Source: Caryophanon sp.
GTDB taxonomy: Bacteria; Bacillota; Bacilli; Bacillales_A; Planococcaceae
NCBI GenBank assembly: GCA_018384745.1
Contig: JAHAYH010000007.1
Location: 1-54,303, forward strand
Reading direction: 5' to 3'
Length of the DNA: 54,303 nt
Of the stretch, positions 8,076 through 17,386 are shown in pieces. Position 1 is the stretch's first letter; every line of letters starts with the position of its first letter. Below the pieces are notes generated by a model, which saw only the letters and a program-made list of their open reading frames with translations, was not told where the DNA came from and searched no databases. The position numbers and the translations under genes were made by a program.

Positions 8076-10265
8076 TTATTTATTTGTATTGAAGCCTTTT
8101 AATAAATCCGCAAATGGATTGTTCAGTGGCTCGGCTTCTTTTTGCTGTTCTTTCATGAACTTTTGAACGGAGCGTTTATCAACCTTGCCGCCGCCTTCTT
8201 TTTTACGACGCGCTTCAAATGCCGATAGTTTCTCACGGTGTCCGCATTTACATACGAAAATTTGACCGTCGCCTTCACCACGTAGCTCTAATTTTTTCTT
8301 ACATTGTGGACAGCGTGCGTTCGTCACACGTGAGACGTTTTTACGCGTGCCGCATTCACGATCTTGGCACACAAGCATTTTGCCTTTTTTGCCGTTCACT
8401 TCAAGCATCGGTTTGCCGCACTCTGGGCATGACTTTGTTGAAATGTTATCGTGTTTGAATTTTTTGTCGTTGTTTTTAATGTCTGTAACGATTGACTTCG
8501 TATGCGCCTTCATTTCGCTAATGAATGCTTCTTTTTTTAGCTTCCCTTTTGCAATTAGCTCTAATTTTTGTTCCCACTGCGCTGTTGTTTCTGGTGACTT
8601 TAACTCTTGTGGCACTAAATCAAGCAGCTGACGACCTTTTGACGTAATGTGGATGTCTTTGCCGCGCTTTTCGATTAAAAATGAGTTGAACAGCTTATCG
8701 ATAATATCTGCACGTGTGGCAACCGTACCTAAGCCGCCTGTTGATTTTAACGTTTCTGCAAGTTGTTTGTTTTGCGACTCCATATATTTCGTTGGATTTT
8801 CCATCGCCGACAGCAGTGTTGCTTCGTTGAATCGTGCTGGTGGCTTCGTTTGTCCAGACGTTTGTGCAAGCAAGTTCACGCGCAGCGTTTGTCCTTTTTC
8901 AAGGCGTGGTAATAGCTGTTCTTTCACGTCGTCTGTTGATTCGTCATCGTCGAAGCGGTTTTCGTACACTTCTTTCCAACCAGCTGCGATCACGGTTTTT
9001 CCACGTGCGATAAATTTCTCATCGCCAATTTTCGCTTGTACGGTTAACTGCTCGAATTCGTGGACAGGGAATAGCACCGCTAAGAAACGTTTCACAACTA
9101 AGTCGTAAATTTTACGTTCTTTGTCGTTGAAGTTGGCAAAGTTGACGTATTCCTCCGTTGGAATGATCGCGTGGTGATCTGATACGCGCGCATCATCGAC
9201 GAATGATTTATTCGCTTTAATTGGCTTTGTTAATACTTTGTTCGCAAGGGAACGATATTCGCCAACGCCACATGCTTTTAAGCGCTCCGGTAATGTTGAG
9301 ACGATATCCGAAGATAAGAAGCGTGAGTCTGTACGCGGGTACGTTAACACTTTATGCGACTCGTATAGCTTTTGCATAATGTTTAGCGTCTCTTTCGCAG
9401 AGTAGCCAAAGATTTTATTTGCATCGCGCTGTAATTCCGTTAAATCGTATAGCCCTGGAGAGAACGATTTTTTCGGCTTGCGCTCAACATCGATAATCGT
9501 GGCATCCTTTTTCTCAAGCTTCTTAACGATTGCATCGATTTTTTCCTTTTGGAAGCTGCGTGAGTTACCGTTTGCATCTTGCCACGTTAATTTTAAGTCT
9601 GCTGTTTTTGCTTCAATGCCGTAATACGTTTGTGCTTTGAAATGTTTAATTTCATCTTCACGCGCTGCAACCATTGCCACAACCGGTGTTTGCACACGAC
9701 CTGTGTTTAATTGCGCGTTAAATTTCGTCGATAGCGCACGCGTTGCATTTAAGCCGATGTACCAGTCTGCTTCACTGCGTGCAACGGCCGCATGATACAA
9801 GTTATCGTACTGCTTACCAGGTTTTAAGTTCGCAAAGCCTTCTTTGATCGCCTTGTCCGTAACCGAAGAAATCCATAAACGTTTAATCGGCTTGTTCACT
9901 TTTGCACGGTCAATGATCCAACGTGCGACAAGCTCACCTTCGCGCCCTGCATCAGTTGCGATAATGATTTCGTTCACGTCATTACGTGTTAGTTGCGCTT
10001 TCACGGCGTTATATTGCTTACTCGTTTGTTTAATTGTCGTTAGTTTCAAACGCTCTGGCAGCATCGGTAAATCTTCCAAACTCCATTTTTTATACTTCTC
10101 ATCGTAGCTTTCAGGGTCAGCGAGTGTCACTAAATGTCCTAATGCCCACGTCACAATATATTTGTCGCCTTCTAAAAAGCCATTTCCTTTTTTCGTACAC
10201 TTCAGCACGTTCGCAATATCGCGTGCTACTGAAGGTTTTTCTGCTAATACTACACTTTTAGCCAT
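8076..10265 (-). CDS. topB: DNA topoisomerase III (type IA)
   Basis: A 729-residue type IA topoisomerase that relaxes and decatenates DNA through a 5'-phosphotyrosine intermediate. The Toprim domain (residues 3-145) carries Glu9 in LAEKPSVA and the TDAGREGE acidic motif at 104-111. The active-site Tyr309 lies in VLTYPRTDSRFL. The C-terminal part (about 610-690) has three cysteine clusters (CPECGKP, CQDREC, CPQCKKK, CKCG), a zinc-ribbon tail typical of Bacillales TopB. Length is normal. AAGGATG precedes the start at 10265. No plasmid or conjugation genes are nearby, so this is the housekeeping copy. Confidence 0.95.
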   Translation of the reverse strand: MAKSVVLAEKPSVARDIANVLKCTKKGNGFLEGDKYIVTWALGHLVTLADPESYDEKYKKWSLEDLPMLPERLKLTTIKQTSKQYNAVKAQLTRNDVNEIIIATDAGREGELVARWIIDRAKVNKPIKRLWISSVTDKAIKEGFANLKPGKQYDNLYHAAVARSEADWYIGLNATRALSTKFNAQLNTGRVQTPVVAMVAAREDEIKHFKAQTYYGIEAKTADLKLTWQDANGNSRSFQKEKIDAIVKKLEKKDATIIDVERKPKKSFSPGLYDLTELQRDANKIFGYSAKETLNIMQKLYESHKVLTYPRTDSRFLSSDIVSTLPERLKACGVGEYRSLANKVLTKPIKANKSFVDDARVSDHHAIIPTEEYVNFANFNDKERKIYDLVVKRFLAVLFPVHEFEQLTVQAKIGDEKFIARGKTVIAAGWKEVYENRFDDDESTDDVKEQLLPRLEKGQTLRVNLLAQTSGQTKPPARFNEATLLSAMENPTKYMESQNKQLAETLKSTGGLGTVATRADIIDKLFNSFLIEKRGKDIHITSKGRQLLDLVPQELKSPETTAQWEQKLELIAKGKLKKEAFISEMKAHTKSIVTDIKNNDKKFKHDNISTKSCPECGKPMLEVNGKKGKMLVCQDRECGTRKNVSRVTNARCPQCKKKLELRGEGDGQIFVCKCGHREKLSAFEARRKKEGGGKVDKRSVQKFMKEQQKEAEPLNNPFADLLKGFNTNK

Positions 10266-10728
10266 AACCTACATCCTTTCATACATCCATATGTTCACTA
10301 TAGCATATTTCCTTTTTGAAACGACAGTTCGCCACATAGCAGTACATGTTGTTGACGTTGCGAACGTAAAGCGACGAGTCATCACATGTATTTAATATGA
10401 AATTCGTTTCTTCTTTAATTAAAAGTTCCAAATAAGGGTATAGAATAGGAGACTGTTATTTTTAGATTAAGTACCTAATTTTGAAACGTAATAAAAAGCC
10501 GAAAGAACTAAATAACGAATCGTCACAAAAAGAATATTATATTTTTAGTCATAAATTTTTCCTATGGATGTTATTTTTAATAATTCTTTTGGGATTAGTC
10601 ATTTGTAATTATTTTTTCGTTTTTTGAACTTTATATGAAACTTACGTGTTGCTTCTGTGAAAAATTTGGTAAAATATTTGCAAAGAAATGGACATATAGC
10701 GACCAGAACAGAAGGGAGGAACATCGTT
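10266..10728. other. AT-rich intergenic region between topB and the sprA-like gene
   Basis: A 463-base divergent spacer. It must hold the topB promoter (reverse) and that of the sprA-like gene (forward; a weak TTGCTT...TAAAAT pair at 10649-10675). A GGGTAT hexamer near 10436 resembles a SigB -10 box but lacks a clear -35. The only coding-like content is a 48-codon TTG frame at 10481-10627, listed separately. No repeats or RNA genes seen. Confidence 0.5.
10481..10627 (+). CDS. Candidate small single-span membrane protein (48 aa)
   Basis: A TTG-initiated frame encoding a lysine-rich N terminus (KRNKKPKEL), a polar stretch, then one clear transmembrane helix (LWMLFLIILLGLVICNYFF) ending the protein. 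The arrangement is that of a real small membrane protein, but no good ribosome site precedes the TTG, and an in-frame TAG lies 18 bases upstream. It could be a small gene or the fossil of one. Not similar to any protein I recognise. Confidence 0.3.
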   Translation: MKRNKKPKELNNESSQKEYYIFSHKFFLWMLFLIILLGLVICNYFFVF

Positions 10729-11547
10729 ATGAAAATATCATCGTTATTAATACAAGATCGTCAATCGCAGGCACAAACGTTAGAGGAGCGCCGTAAAGCG
10801 ATTGGTCGTAAAGACGCCGGTCAAGCGTATCGAAAAAACGCTGAGTATTTTGGAGAAAAACGAAATGATGCACTAAAAGCGTTAGAGGACTTATTGTCAG
10901 GGAAACTCGATAAAGAAACGAATATGGACGTTACCGATAAGCCAAGAACGAAGGAAGAGCAATTACAGCAGCCAGAAGTGCAGCAAGAAATTAAGCAGCT
11001 TATGCAGACGGATCGAGAAATTCGTACACATGAGCAGGCACATAAAGCAGTAGGTGGTTCGTTAGCGGGACCTGTTAGTTATGAATACACAACAGGACCA
11101 GATGACAAGCAATATGCCGTTGCGGGTGAAGTGCCGATTAATACACCTCGAGTAGAAGACGAAGATGAAATGCTGACGATTTTAGAAAAGGTTCGTCAAG
11201 CAGCACTTGCCCCTGCACAACCATCTGCCCAAGATTTACGTGTCGCAGCGAATGCGTCTGCACAAATACAACAGCTTCGCGGTGAAATCGTAACCGAAGA
11301 GACGACTGAGCAAACGGAGGAAATTCCAGACTACGTTACAGCGTCATCACACATCGACATACCTGAGCGTTTTACGCGTGAACAGCAGCTTGATGGCTCA
11401 AAGGAAACAGCGTTCAGCCAAGACTACTCACATATTCATGCACAACGTCAAAAAATGTTAGCCTTGAATAATTACGAATCTCATATGACAATGGTGAAAA
11501 ACGGTTATCGCGATCCGCTACAACCTAAGCTGTCGCTAACTGCATAA
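10729..11547 (+). CDS. SprA-related family putative metalloprotease
   Basis: A 272-residue protein with a conserved HExxH zinc motif at residues 101-105 (THEQAHKAVGG), the hallmark of the SprA-related family (PF12118), whose members end shortly after a PxxPSxQDLRVAANASAQI-type segment (about 163-183 here). Residues 12-60 are charged and probably coiled-coil. There is no signal peptide, so the protein is predicted to be cytoplasmic. The start at 10729 follows AGGGAGGA, while the longer frame upstream lacks a ribosome site. The substrate is unknown. It is followed after 15 bases by the YbaK gene with its own ribosome site, so the two are probably co-transcribed. Confidence 0.75.
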   Translation: MKISSLLIQDRQSQAQTLEERRKAIGRKDAGQAYRKNAEYFGEKRNDALKALEDLLSGKLDKETNMDVTDKPRTKEEQLQQPEVQQEIKQLMQTDREIRTHEQAHKAVGGSLAGPVSYEYTTGPDDKQYAVAGEVPINTPRVEDEDEMLTILEKVRQAALAPAQPSAQDLRVAANASAQIQQLRGEIVTEETTEQTEEIPDYVTASSHIDIPERFTREQQLDGSKETAFSQDYSHIHAQRQKMLALNNYESHMTMVKNGYRDPLQPKLSLTA

Positions 11548-11562
11548 TGAGGAGCGGTAAAG

Positions 11563-12045
11563 GTGGCAAAGAAAATCCAAAAGACGAATGCGATTCGTCT
11601 CGTTGAACAGCAAAAAATTGCACATGACGTATTGCAATACGAGGTAGATCCTGAACACATCGACGGCTTATCCGTTGCTGCAAAAATTGGGCATACGGTA
11701 GACGAGGTGTTTAAAACACTTGTAGCAACAGCGGGTGCACAAAAATATTTCGTTTTTGTCATTCCAGTCGGTGCAGAACTCAACTTAAAGCTGGCTGCAA
11801 AAGTGGTCGGAGAAAAGAAAATCGACATGTTGCCGGTAAAGGAGCTACTCGGTTTAACAGGCTACGTGCGCGGTGGATGTTCACCTATTGGGATGAAAAA
11901 GTTATTCCCAACGGTCATTGATGAGTCGGCGCGTCAAAAGCCGTATATCATTGTCAGTGCCGGAAAAATTGGCATGCAGCTGCAATTGTCCGTCGATGAT
12001 TTAGCACGCGTGACGAATGCACAAATTGCGGCCATTACACAATAA
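11563..12045 (+). CDS. ybaK: Cys-tRNA(Pro) deacylase, YbaK/EbsC family
   Basis: A 160-residue trans-editing enzyme that hydrolyses Cys-tRNA(Pro) made in error by prolyl-tRNA synthetase. The catalytic Lys51 lies in DEVFKTLVA, and [14 protein letters not shown] is the family loop. The start codon is GTG at 11563, eight bases after TGAGGAG. Length is normal for YbaK. It lies directly downstream of the sprA-like gene and ends before a strong terminator. Confidence 0.9.
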   Translation: MAKKIQKTNAIRLVEQQKIAHDVLQYEVDPEHIDGLSVAAKIGHTVDEVFKTLVATAGAQKYFVFVIPVGAELNLKLAAKVVGEKKIDMLPVKELLGLTGYVRGGCSPIGMKKLFPTVIDESARQKPYIIVSAGKIGMQLQLSVDDLARVTNAQIAAITQ

Positions 12046-12051
12046 ATTCAG

Positions 12052-12085
12052 ACGTACGAGCACAGCATATGGCTCGTACGTTTTT
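12052..12085 (+). terminator. Terminator after ybaK
   Basis: A perfect 10-bp stem, ACGTACGAGC (12052-12061) with GCTCGTACGT (12072-12081), with T's following. Confidence 0.9.
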
Positions 12086-12184
12086 GCTATTTCTCGCACA
12101 GACAAGCAATTGTTTCATCCATATAGACAGTTGACTGATTTTTACGAAAAAAGAAGGTGCAGCCGCGATGTCGCGAATGTTGTG

Positions 12185-12193
12185 TGCTACAAT
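12185..12193 (+). promoter_or_regulatory. Extended -10 promoter of kbl
   Basis: TGCTACAAT, an extended -10 element, ends 35 bases before the GTG start. No clear -35 hexamer is seen at 17 bases. Confidence 0.45.
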
Positions 12194-12228
12194 GGACGTA
12201 ATTTTAACAGTAGAGAGGAAGATTTTTC

Positions 12229-13419
12229 GTGTCGAACGTATTAAACAACTTTTTAGATGAAAACTTAGCAGCGTTACGTGAGCAAGGCTTATATAACGAA
12301 ATCGACCCAGTTGAAGGGGCAAATGGTCCAATCATTCAAGTAAAGGGACAATCGCTGATCAACTTATCTTCTAACAACTATTTAGGGCTTGCCACAAATA
12401 ATGAATTAAAGCAAATTGCACAAGCAGGCATCGATAAGTACGGCGTTGGTGCAGGTGCGGTGCGTACAATTAACGGTACGTTGGATGTACACGTAAAGCT
12501 TGAGGAAACGTTAGCCAAGTTTAAAGGAACGGAAGCGGCCATTAGCTATCAATCCGGCTTCAACTGTAACATGGCAGCAATTTCTGCAGTGATGGATAAA
12601 AACGATGCCATTTTATCTGACCAATTGAATCACGCATCGATCATTGATGGCTGTCGTTTATCAAAAGCAAAAATTATTGCGTACAATCACTCAGATATGG
12701 ATGATTTACGTGCGAAAGCAAAAGCGGCAAAAGAATCAGGGCTTTACAATAAAGTAATGGTCATTACAGACGGCGTGTTTTCAATGGATGGTGACTTAGC
12801 GAAGTTGCCAGAAATTGTCGACATTGCAAAAGAGTTTGATTTAATTACGTATGTCGACGATGCACACGGTTCAGGTGTTACGGGGAAAGGTGCAGGCACA
12901 GTGAAGCATTTCGGTTTGCAACATGACATCGACTTCCAAATTGGGACGTTGTCAAAAGCAATCGGCGTTGTCGGTGGCTACGTAGCAGGGAAGAAAAATT
13001 TAATCGACTGGTTAAAAGTGCGCTCACGTCCATTTTTATTCTCAACAGCGTTACCACCAGCAGATGTCGTGGCCATTACACGTGCCGTTGAAATGTTAAT
13101 GGAATCAACAGAGCTGCATGATCGTTTATGGGAAAATGGCGATTATTTAAAACAAGGGTTAGCAAAGCTTGGCTTTAATGTTGGTGATTCCGCAACACCG
13201 ATCACACCGTGTATTATTGGCGATGAAAAGTTAACGCAGCAATTTTCAGCCCGCTTATTTGAAGAAGGCGTTTACGCAAAATCAATCGTCTTCCCAACGG
13301 TCCCTAAAGGAACAGGGCGCGTGCGCAATATGCCAACTGCAGCGCATACGAAACAAATGCTAGATGATGCGATCGAGGCATATGCAAAAGTAGGGCGCGA
13401 ATTAGGCATTATTCAATAA
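12229..13419 (+). CDS. kbl: Glycine C-acetyltransferase (2-amino-3-ketobutyrate CoA ligase)
   Basis: A 396-residue PLP enzyme of the alpha-oxoamine synthase family. It cleaves 2-amino-3-oxobutyrate with CoA to glycine and acetyl-CoA, the second step of threonine catabolism. The PLP lysine is Lys243 in [20 protein letters not shown] (210-216) and the [11 protein letters not shown] loop near residue 74 are present. BioF-type synthases share the fold, but the sequence is Kbl-like and the window also has a threonine dehydrogenase. The start codon is GTG, preceded by GAGAGGAAG. Unlike in E. coli, it is not in an operon with tdh, which lies 7.4 kb downstream. Confidence 0.92.
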   Translation: MSNVLNNFLDENLAALREQGLYNEIDPVEGANGPIIQVKGQSLINLSSNNYLGLATNNELKQIAQAGIDKYGVGAGAVRTINGTLDVHVKLEETLAKFKGTEAAISYQSGFNCNMAAISAVMDKNDAILSDQLNHASIIDGCRLSKAKIIAYNHSDMDDLRAKAKAAKESGLYNKVMVITDGVFSMDGDLAKLPEIVDIAKEFDLITYVDDAHGSGVTGKGAGTVKHFGLQHDIDFQIGTLSKAIGVVGGYVAGKKNLIDWLKVRSRPFLFSTALPPADVVAITRAVEMLMESTELHDRLWENGDYLKQGLAKLGFNVGDSATPITPCIIGDEKLTQQFSARLFEEGVYAKSIVFPTVPKGTGRVRNMPTAAHTKQMLDDAIEAYAKVGRELGIIQ

Positions 13420-13510
13420 GCGATTGCGTGGCAAAATATTTGAAACGGCGATGCAGCTGTTAGAAATGCGATGCTACATCATAGTACAAGAAACCGTCTC
13501 TAAATTGAAC

Positions 13511-13550
13511 AAAGCATCGGTGAATGGACCATTCGCCGATGCTTTGTTTC
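13511..13550. terminator. Terminator downstream of kbl
   Basis: A long stem, AAAGCATCGG (13511-13520) with CCGATGCTTT (13536-13545), plus an inner GAATGG/CCATTC helix. It lies between kbl and the convergent chemotaxis gene and can serve both. Confidence 0.8.
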
Positions 13551-13640
13551 GTGTATACATGTAACGGGCGACGCTTTTCGCATGCGCTGTTCCGATAAAA
13601 TTCGCGCTCGTCGTCGTCCAATTTTTCATGTGGAGCGCAG

Positions 13641-15393
13641 TTAAGCGTAATATTTTGACGTCATTTCGTCGAGCTCTTTTACGACTGTCGATAAGTCATT
13701 GAGCGTATGCTGTAACGATTGCACGGTTGCATCTTGTAGATCCATCGCGTTCACAACGTGCTTTGTTTCTTCTAAAACTTGTGTAGAGGCAACGGTCGAT
13801 TCACGCAGTGCGCTTCGTACTTCTTCGGTGTTTTGCTGCATCTCTTCTGTGATTGTTGTCACTTGTGTTACGCGTACTTGAACCGTTTGTGCAGCTTGTA
13901 GTACGTTGCGTAAATCGGTGCTAATTGTCGTCACAAGCTCGGCACTTTTTGTCACTTCCGTTGTGCTATGTTCCATGTCGCGCAGCACGCCTTCTGTCAC
14001 ATCTTTAAAGTCTAAAATATGTGTGCGAATATCTTCGGCAGACATTTTCGTCATTTCTGCAAGCTTCTTTACTTCCTCGGCAACGATTGAGAAGCCTTTT
14101 CCTGCTTCTCCTGCACGCGCAGCTTCAATCGCAGCATTTAATGCGAGCAAGTTCGTTTGTTCTGCAATGCTTTGAATGACGACAATCATATCTTCAATCG
14201 ATGCGTAACGATCGGACAATGTGTTCACGTTTTGTGCAGTTGTCACAACTGACGATGCCACTTCTTTTACTTTCGCAGATACGTGCAATGCTTCATCTGC
14301 ACTTTGTTCAATCAGTTCAGAGGTTGTTTGTAAGCTTTCAACGACTTCATCAACAGAAGCGGTAATGTTTGTCATACCATCGCCCATTGCTTCCATCGCG
14401 CTAAATGATTCTTCGGCGAGTCGTTGTTGATGTTCCATGCTTTCGTTAATGCCGTGAACGCTCGTTTTTAATTGACGTTGCGCATCGTCGACTTGATTCG
14501 ATGTCGACCCAAGCGTTGTTGTCGCTTCATTAATATCGTTTGACATGTTCGTTAGCGATGTAATCATGCCGTGCATATGTTCAATCGCAGCTGTGTAATC
14601 TTGTCCAAACGTAGCAATATCATTATTGCCACTCAAATCGACATTATGAATCGTCGTAAGTGCTTTTTCGATTGCGCCATCTTGCAGCTGCTTCGTAGCA
14701 ACGCGCATGCCTTCAATTGGCTGTAGTGATTTCGCAACGAATACGTAAATTGCGCCGATGCTCAGTAAGCTGATCAGTACAATGATGCCAATAATGATCG
14801 GAAGTACGGTGCTAAGGGACGTTTCTTGAATTGCTGTAATGAACGATACTTCTTCATCGACACCAACGATCGCAAATATGTCACCTTGCGCATTTGTTAG
14901 TGGGACGTAATTGGTTAAAAAGCTACCCCAGCCTTCTGCTTCTACATATTGCGAAAACGGACCATCTGTTTCGATTTTTTGTGCAATCGCAGCGTAGTCG
15001 ACTGCTTCTGCTTCATCGCCAAGCTGGTACGTATCTTCATTTGTTAAGTCACCTGCATCGATGAGTACGCTGTTTGTCGCACCTGTTGTAGATGGTGCTA
15101 CGACATATAAGTACGTTGTTTTATTTGCTTCTAACTAAACGTGTAAGCTCACGTTGAAGTTCAACGTACAAATCGTTTTCTGTTGGATTTTGCGCAAACT
15201 GTTCGAACTTTGCTACGTCTAATTGCGACACGATGTGATCGGCCACCAACGTGTTATTTTCAGCAATCGTATTTTTAACGACGTTATTAATGGCCATATA
15301 CACAACGAGTCCAATTGATACTGTAAATAACACAATCACACCGACTAATATATAAAAGAATCGCTTCATTAGGCTAGAGGTTGGCTTTTTCAT
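13641..15393 (-). pseudogene. Methyl-accepting chemotaxis protein, frameshifted
   Basis: One receptor gene split by a single-base frameshift. The first segment (start 15393, after AAGGAG) encodes a cytoplasmic stub, TM1 (ILVGVIVLFTVSIGLVVYM) and the start of an extracellular sensor domain, and ends at TAA 15123-15121. Removing one A from the AAA run at 15124-15126 joins it in frame to a second segment that completes a Cache-like sensor ([14 protein letters not shown]), TM2 (near 14720-14800), a HAMP-like linker and a full MCP signalling domain with the hairpin-tip segment [38 protein letters not shown]. The repaired protein would be 583 residues. Either a genuine recent mutation or a sequencing error in the A run; the rest shows no decay. 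Confidence 0.85.
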
Positions 15394-15551
15394 AAACATC
15401 CACTCCTTTTATACAAATTGTTATGAGTCATTTACCTGAAATACATGCTTCACAAACTAAAAAATAAGCCAAAAAGACTAAATGATGCTTTCGAAGTGAA
15501 AGAAAAAAACTTACATATGACGGTTAGGACAATTCGATATGCATAAAAAAG

Positions 15552-15600
15552 AAGCATCCCATTATGAAAATCAAATTTCATAGTGAGATGCTTTTTGTTT
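15552..15600. terminator. Terminator between the M50B and chemotaxis genes
   Basis: An 18-base imperfect stem (15552-15569 with 15576-15593; arms AAGCATC/GATGCTT and TATGAAA/TTTCATA) with A/T tracts on both sides. On the reverse strand it ends the M50B gene. Confidence 0.85.
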
Positions 15601-15617
15601 AAGTTAAAAGTCCTTTT

Positions 15618-16310
15618 TTACAAAACAAAATAATATAAAATACTACCACCAATAATAATATTATGTGTAAAGAATGCAATTCCCCATGCTTGCGTTGGGA
15701 TTTTCGTTTCGTTCGCTAAAATATGGGCGTCGTGATAAAGCTCGGGCTCTTGCCAAGCGAGCAGCAAAATACGGTAGCCACCATACAGCGCTGCGACAAA
15801 AAGTAGCGTCACAAAAAAATAACTTACGTGTAGCACAAGCCAAGCAGGCGCGTACACGACGGTTAAGCCAATTATGAGGAAAAAACCGAGCAGCCAAAAG
15901 AAGCCGTACATATTGCGAATGAACACAAACGAAAAGGCCGCAATAACAAGGTAGCCATATAGCGCAAAGCTTGCGTTAAAATGAAGCAACCAAATAAATA
16001 AAAAGGCGATATAGCACGGCAATGTATAGCCTGCAAATGTCGTCGCAATGCGCGAAAGCTTACTGGCGGAGCTGCTGACGACGCTGCCGCTTAAATTGTG
16101 GTGTAGCGTCATTTTTTTTATTTTTCCTGATGTGATCAGTGCTACAATCGCATGCGAAAATTCATGCACGAGCGTGTACGGCACTTCGACGAGTTGCTTT
16201 AATGTAATGAGCGCGCGGTTACGGTAGCCGAAGCGCTGTAAAATATATTCTAAAAACGTCACAGCAATCGCAATGACACAATAAAATGTAAACCAATATA
16301 AACTAAACAT
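15618..16310 (-). CDS. M50B family membrane metalloprotease
   Basis: A 230-residue integral membrane protein. HExxH zinc ligands at His49-Glu50-His53 (LVHEFSHAIVALITSG) lie at the end of the first hydrophobic region, as in site-2-protease-like M50B proteins (PF13398). Six or so further hydrophobic segments follow, and GGYRILL begins the last part. The start is at 16310, with AAAGGAGG six bases upstream. Substrate and role are unknown. It is divergent from the BASS transporter with about 100 bases between starts. Confidence 0.72.
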   Translation of the reverse strand: MFSLYWFTFYCVIAIAVTFLEYILQRFGYRNRALITLKQLVEVPYTLVHEFSHAIVALITSGKIKKMTLHHNLSGSVVSSSASKLSRIATTFAGYTLPCYIAFLFIWLLHFNASFALYGYLVIAAFSFVFIRNMYGFFWLLGFFLIIGLTVVYAPAWLVLHVSYFFVTLLFVAALYGGYRILLLAWQEPELYHDAHILANETKIPTQAWGIAFFTHNIIIGGSILYYFVL

Positions 16311-16380
16311 CGCTAGCCTCCTTTCGTTCATTGTAAAAAAACATGCATCAAGTCACAAGTGAATCGCCAGCAAAAAGGTG

Positions 16381-16386
16381 TATAAT
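16381..16386 (+). promoter_or_regulatory. -10 box of the BASS transporter gene
   Basis: A consensus TATAAT. It overlaps an upstream in-frame ATG at 16389, which argues that translation begins instead at ATG 16413, preceded by GAGGTG (16401-16406). Confidence 0.5.
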
Positions 16387-16412
16387 GAATGGCAGAAAAC
16401 GAGGTGTTCGCT

Positions 16413-17351
16413 ATGTTAATGCGTTTAAATGGATGGCTTCAAAAAATGATGCCCATTTTTACACCGCTTAGCTTAGTAATCGGTGTATTGCTAGACAGTT
16501 GGATGATTCCACTTTTATTTTTAGTGCCGTGGCTTTTTGCATTCATGACGTTTGCTGGAAGCTTGTCGATGAATTTCGCAGCGTTTAAAAGCTTTAAGCG
16601 CTACAGCGTGATCATTATCGTAACGATTGCTTTTTTACATATAGCGATGCCACTTTGGGCGTATGCGGTTGCGGAAATATTATTTAACGATCCACTTTAC
16701 ACGCTCGGCTTCGTACTTGCCGTTGCAGTTCCAACAGGGGTCACAAGCTTCATATGGGCAGCTGTGACGCGTGGCAATTTAGCGTTATGCTTATCGATTA
16801 TTTTAATTGATACGATGCTATCGCCGCTTGTTATGCCAGCCATTATCCATATTGTAGCAGGGGATGCGATTCATGTAGATTTAAAGCCAATGATGCTCGA
16901 CTTATTTTTAATGGTTGTGTTGCCATCGATTCTCGGTGTTCTTGTGAATGAATGGACACATGTGCGCGTTAGCAAAACATTATCGGCAACGCTTGCACCA
17001 TTTTCGAAAATTTGTTTATTTTTAATCGTGATGATCAACAGCAGTGCGATTGCGCCGTATGTGGAGCATATTACGTGGGAGCTAGCTGCCATCATTGCGG
17101 TCGTTTTTATTTTAGCATTGTCTGGCTATGCGATTTGTTATATCGTTGGGAAACTCATTTGGAAAGACCACGATTTAGTGACGACGTTTGTGTTTACAGG
17201 AGGTATGCGCAATATTTCAGCAGGTGTTGTACTAGCGACGACGTATTTCCCGGGGAAGGTCGTCATGCCGGTTGTGTTTGGCATGCTGTTTCAACAAATA
17301 TTGGCCTCTCAGTTTCATCGCCTGTTGATGCGCAATGAGCGAGCCGCGTAA
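16413..17351 (+). CDS. Bile acid:sodium symporter (BASS) family transporter
   Basis: A 312-residue transporter with about ten hydrophobic segments in the BASS/SBF pattern. A paired discontinuous-helix region with polar residues (GVLAVAVPTGVTSFIW-like near residue 110, and FVFTGGMRNISAGVVLATTYFP near residue 265) matches the sodium- and substrate-binding crossover of the family. Bacterial members carry organic anions such as pantoate, 2-keto acids or bile acids; the substrate cannot be told here. Start choice rests on the ribosome site before 16413. It is convergent with the aminotransferase gene across a shared terminator. Confidence 0.8.
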   Translation: MLMRLNGWLQKMMPIFTPLSLVIGVLLDSWMIPLLFLVPWLFAFMTFAGSLSMNFAAFKSFKRYSVIIIVTIAFLHIAMPLWAYAVAEILFNDPLYTLGFVLAVAVPTGVTSFIWAAVTRGNLALCLSIILIDTMLSPLVMPAIIHIVAGDAIHVDLKPMMLDLFLMVVLPSILGVLVNEWTHVRVSKTLSATLAPFSKICLFLIVMINSSAIAPYVEHITWELAAIIAVVFILALSGYAICYIVGKLIWKDHDLVTTFVFTGGMRNISAGVVLATTYFPGKVVMPVVFGMLFQQILASQFHRLLMRNERAA

Positions 17352-17386
17352 AAAAATGGCGAAGACAAATGTCTCCGCCATTTTTT
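17352..17386. terminator. Bidirectional terminator, BASS gene and aminotransferase gene
   Basis: AAAATGGCG pairs with CGCCATTTT around an inner AGAC/GTCT helix and an AAAT loop, with A6 and T6 flanks. It serves both convergent genes. Confidence 0.9.

Noticed and set aside
8647-9108. A 153-codon forward-strand frame inside topB
   Set aside because: Antisense to the topB catalytic region; serine/phenylalanine-rich composition is a codon shadow.
13475-13629. A 50-codon reverse-strand frame just downstream of the chemotaxis gene
   Set aside because: No ribosome site, and most of it runs through the kbl terminator hairpin.
15420-15540. SigD promoter for the chemotaxis receptor
   Set aside because: No TAAA-N15-GCCGATAT-like sequence could be placed on the reverse strand.
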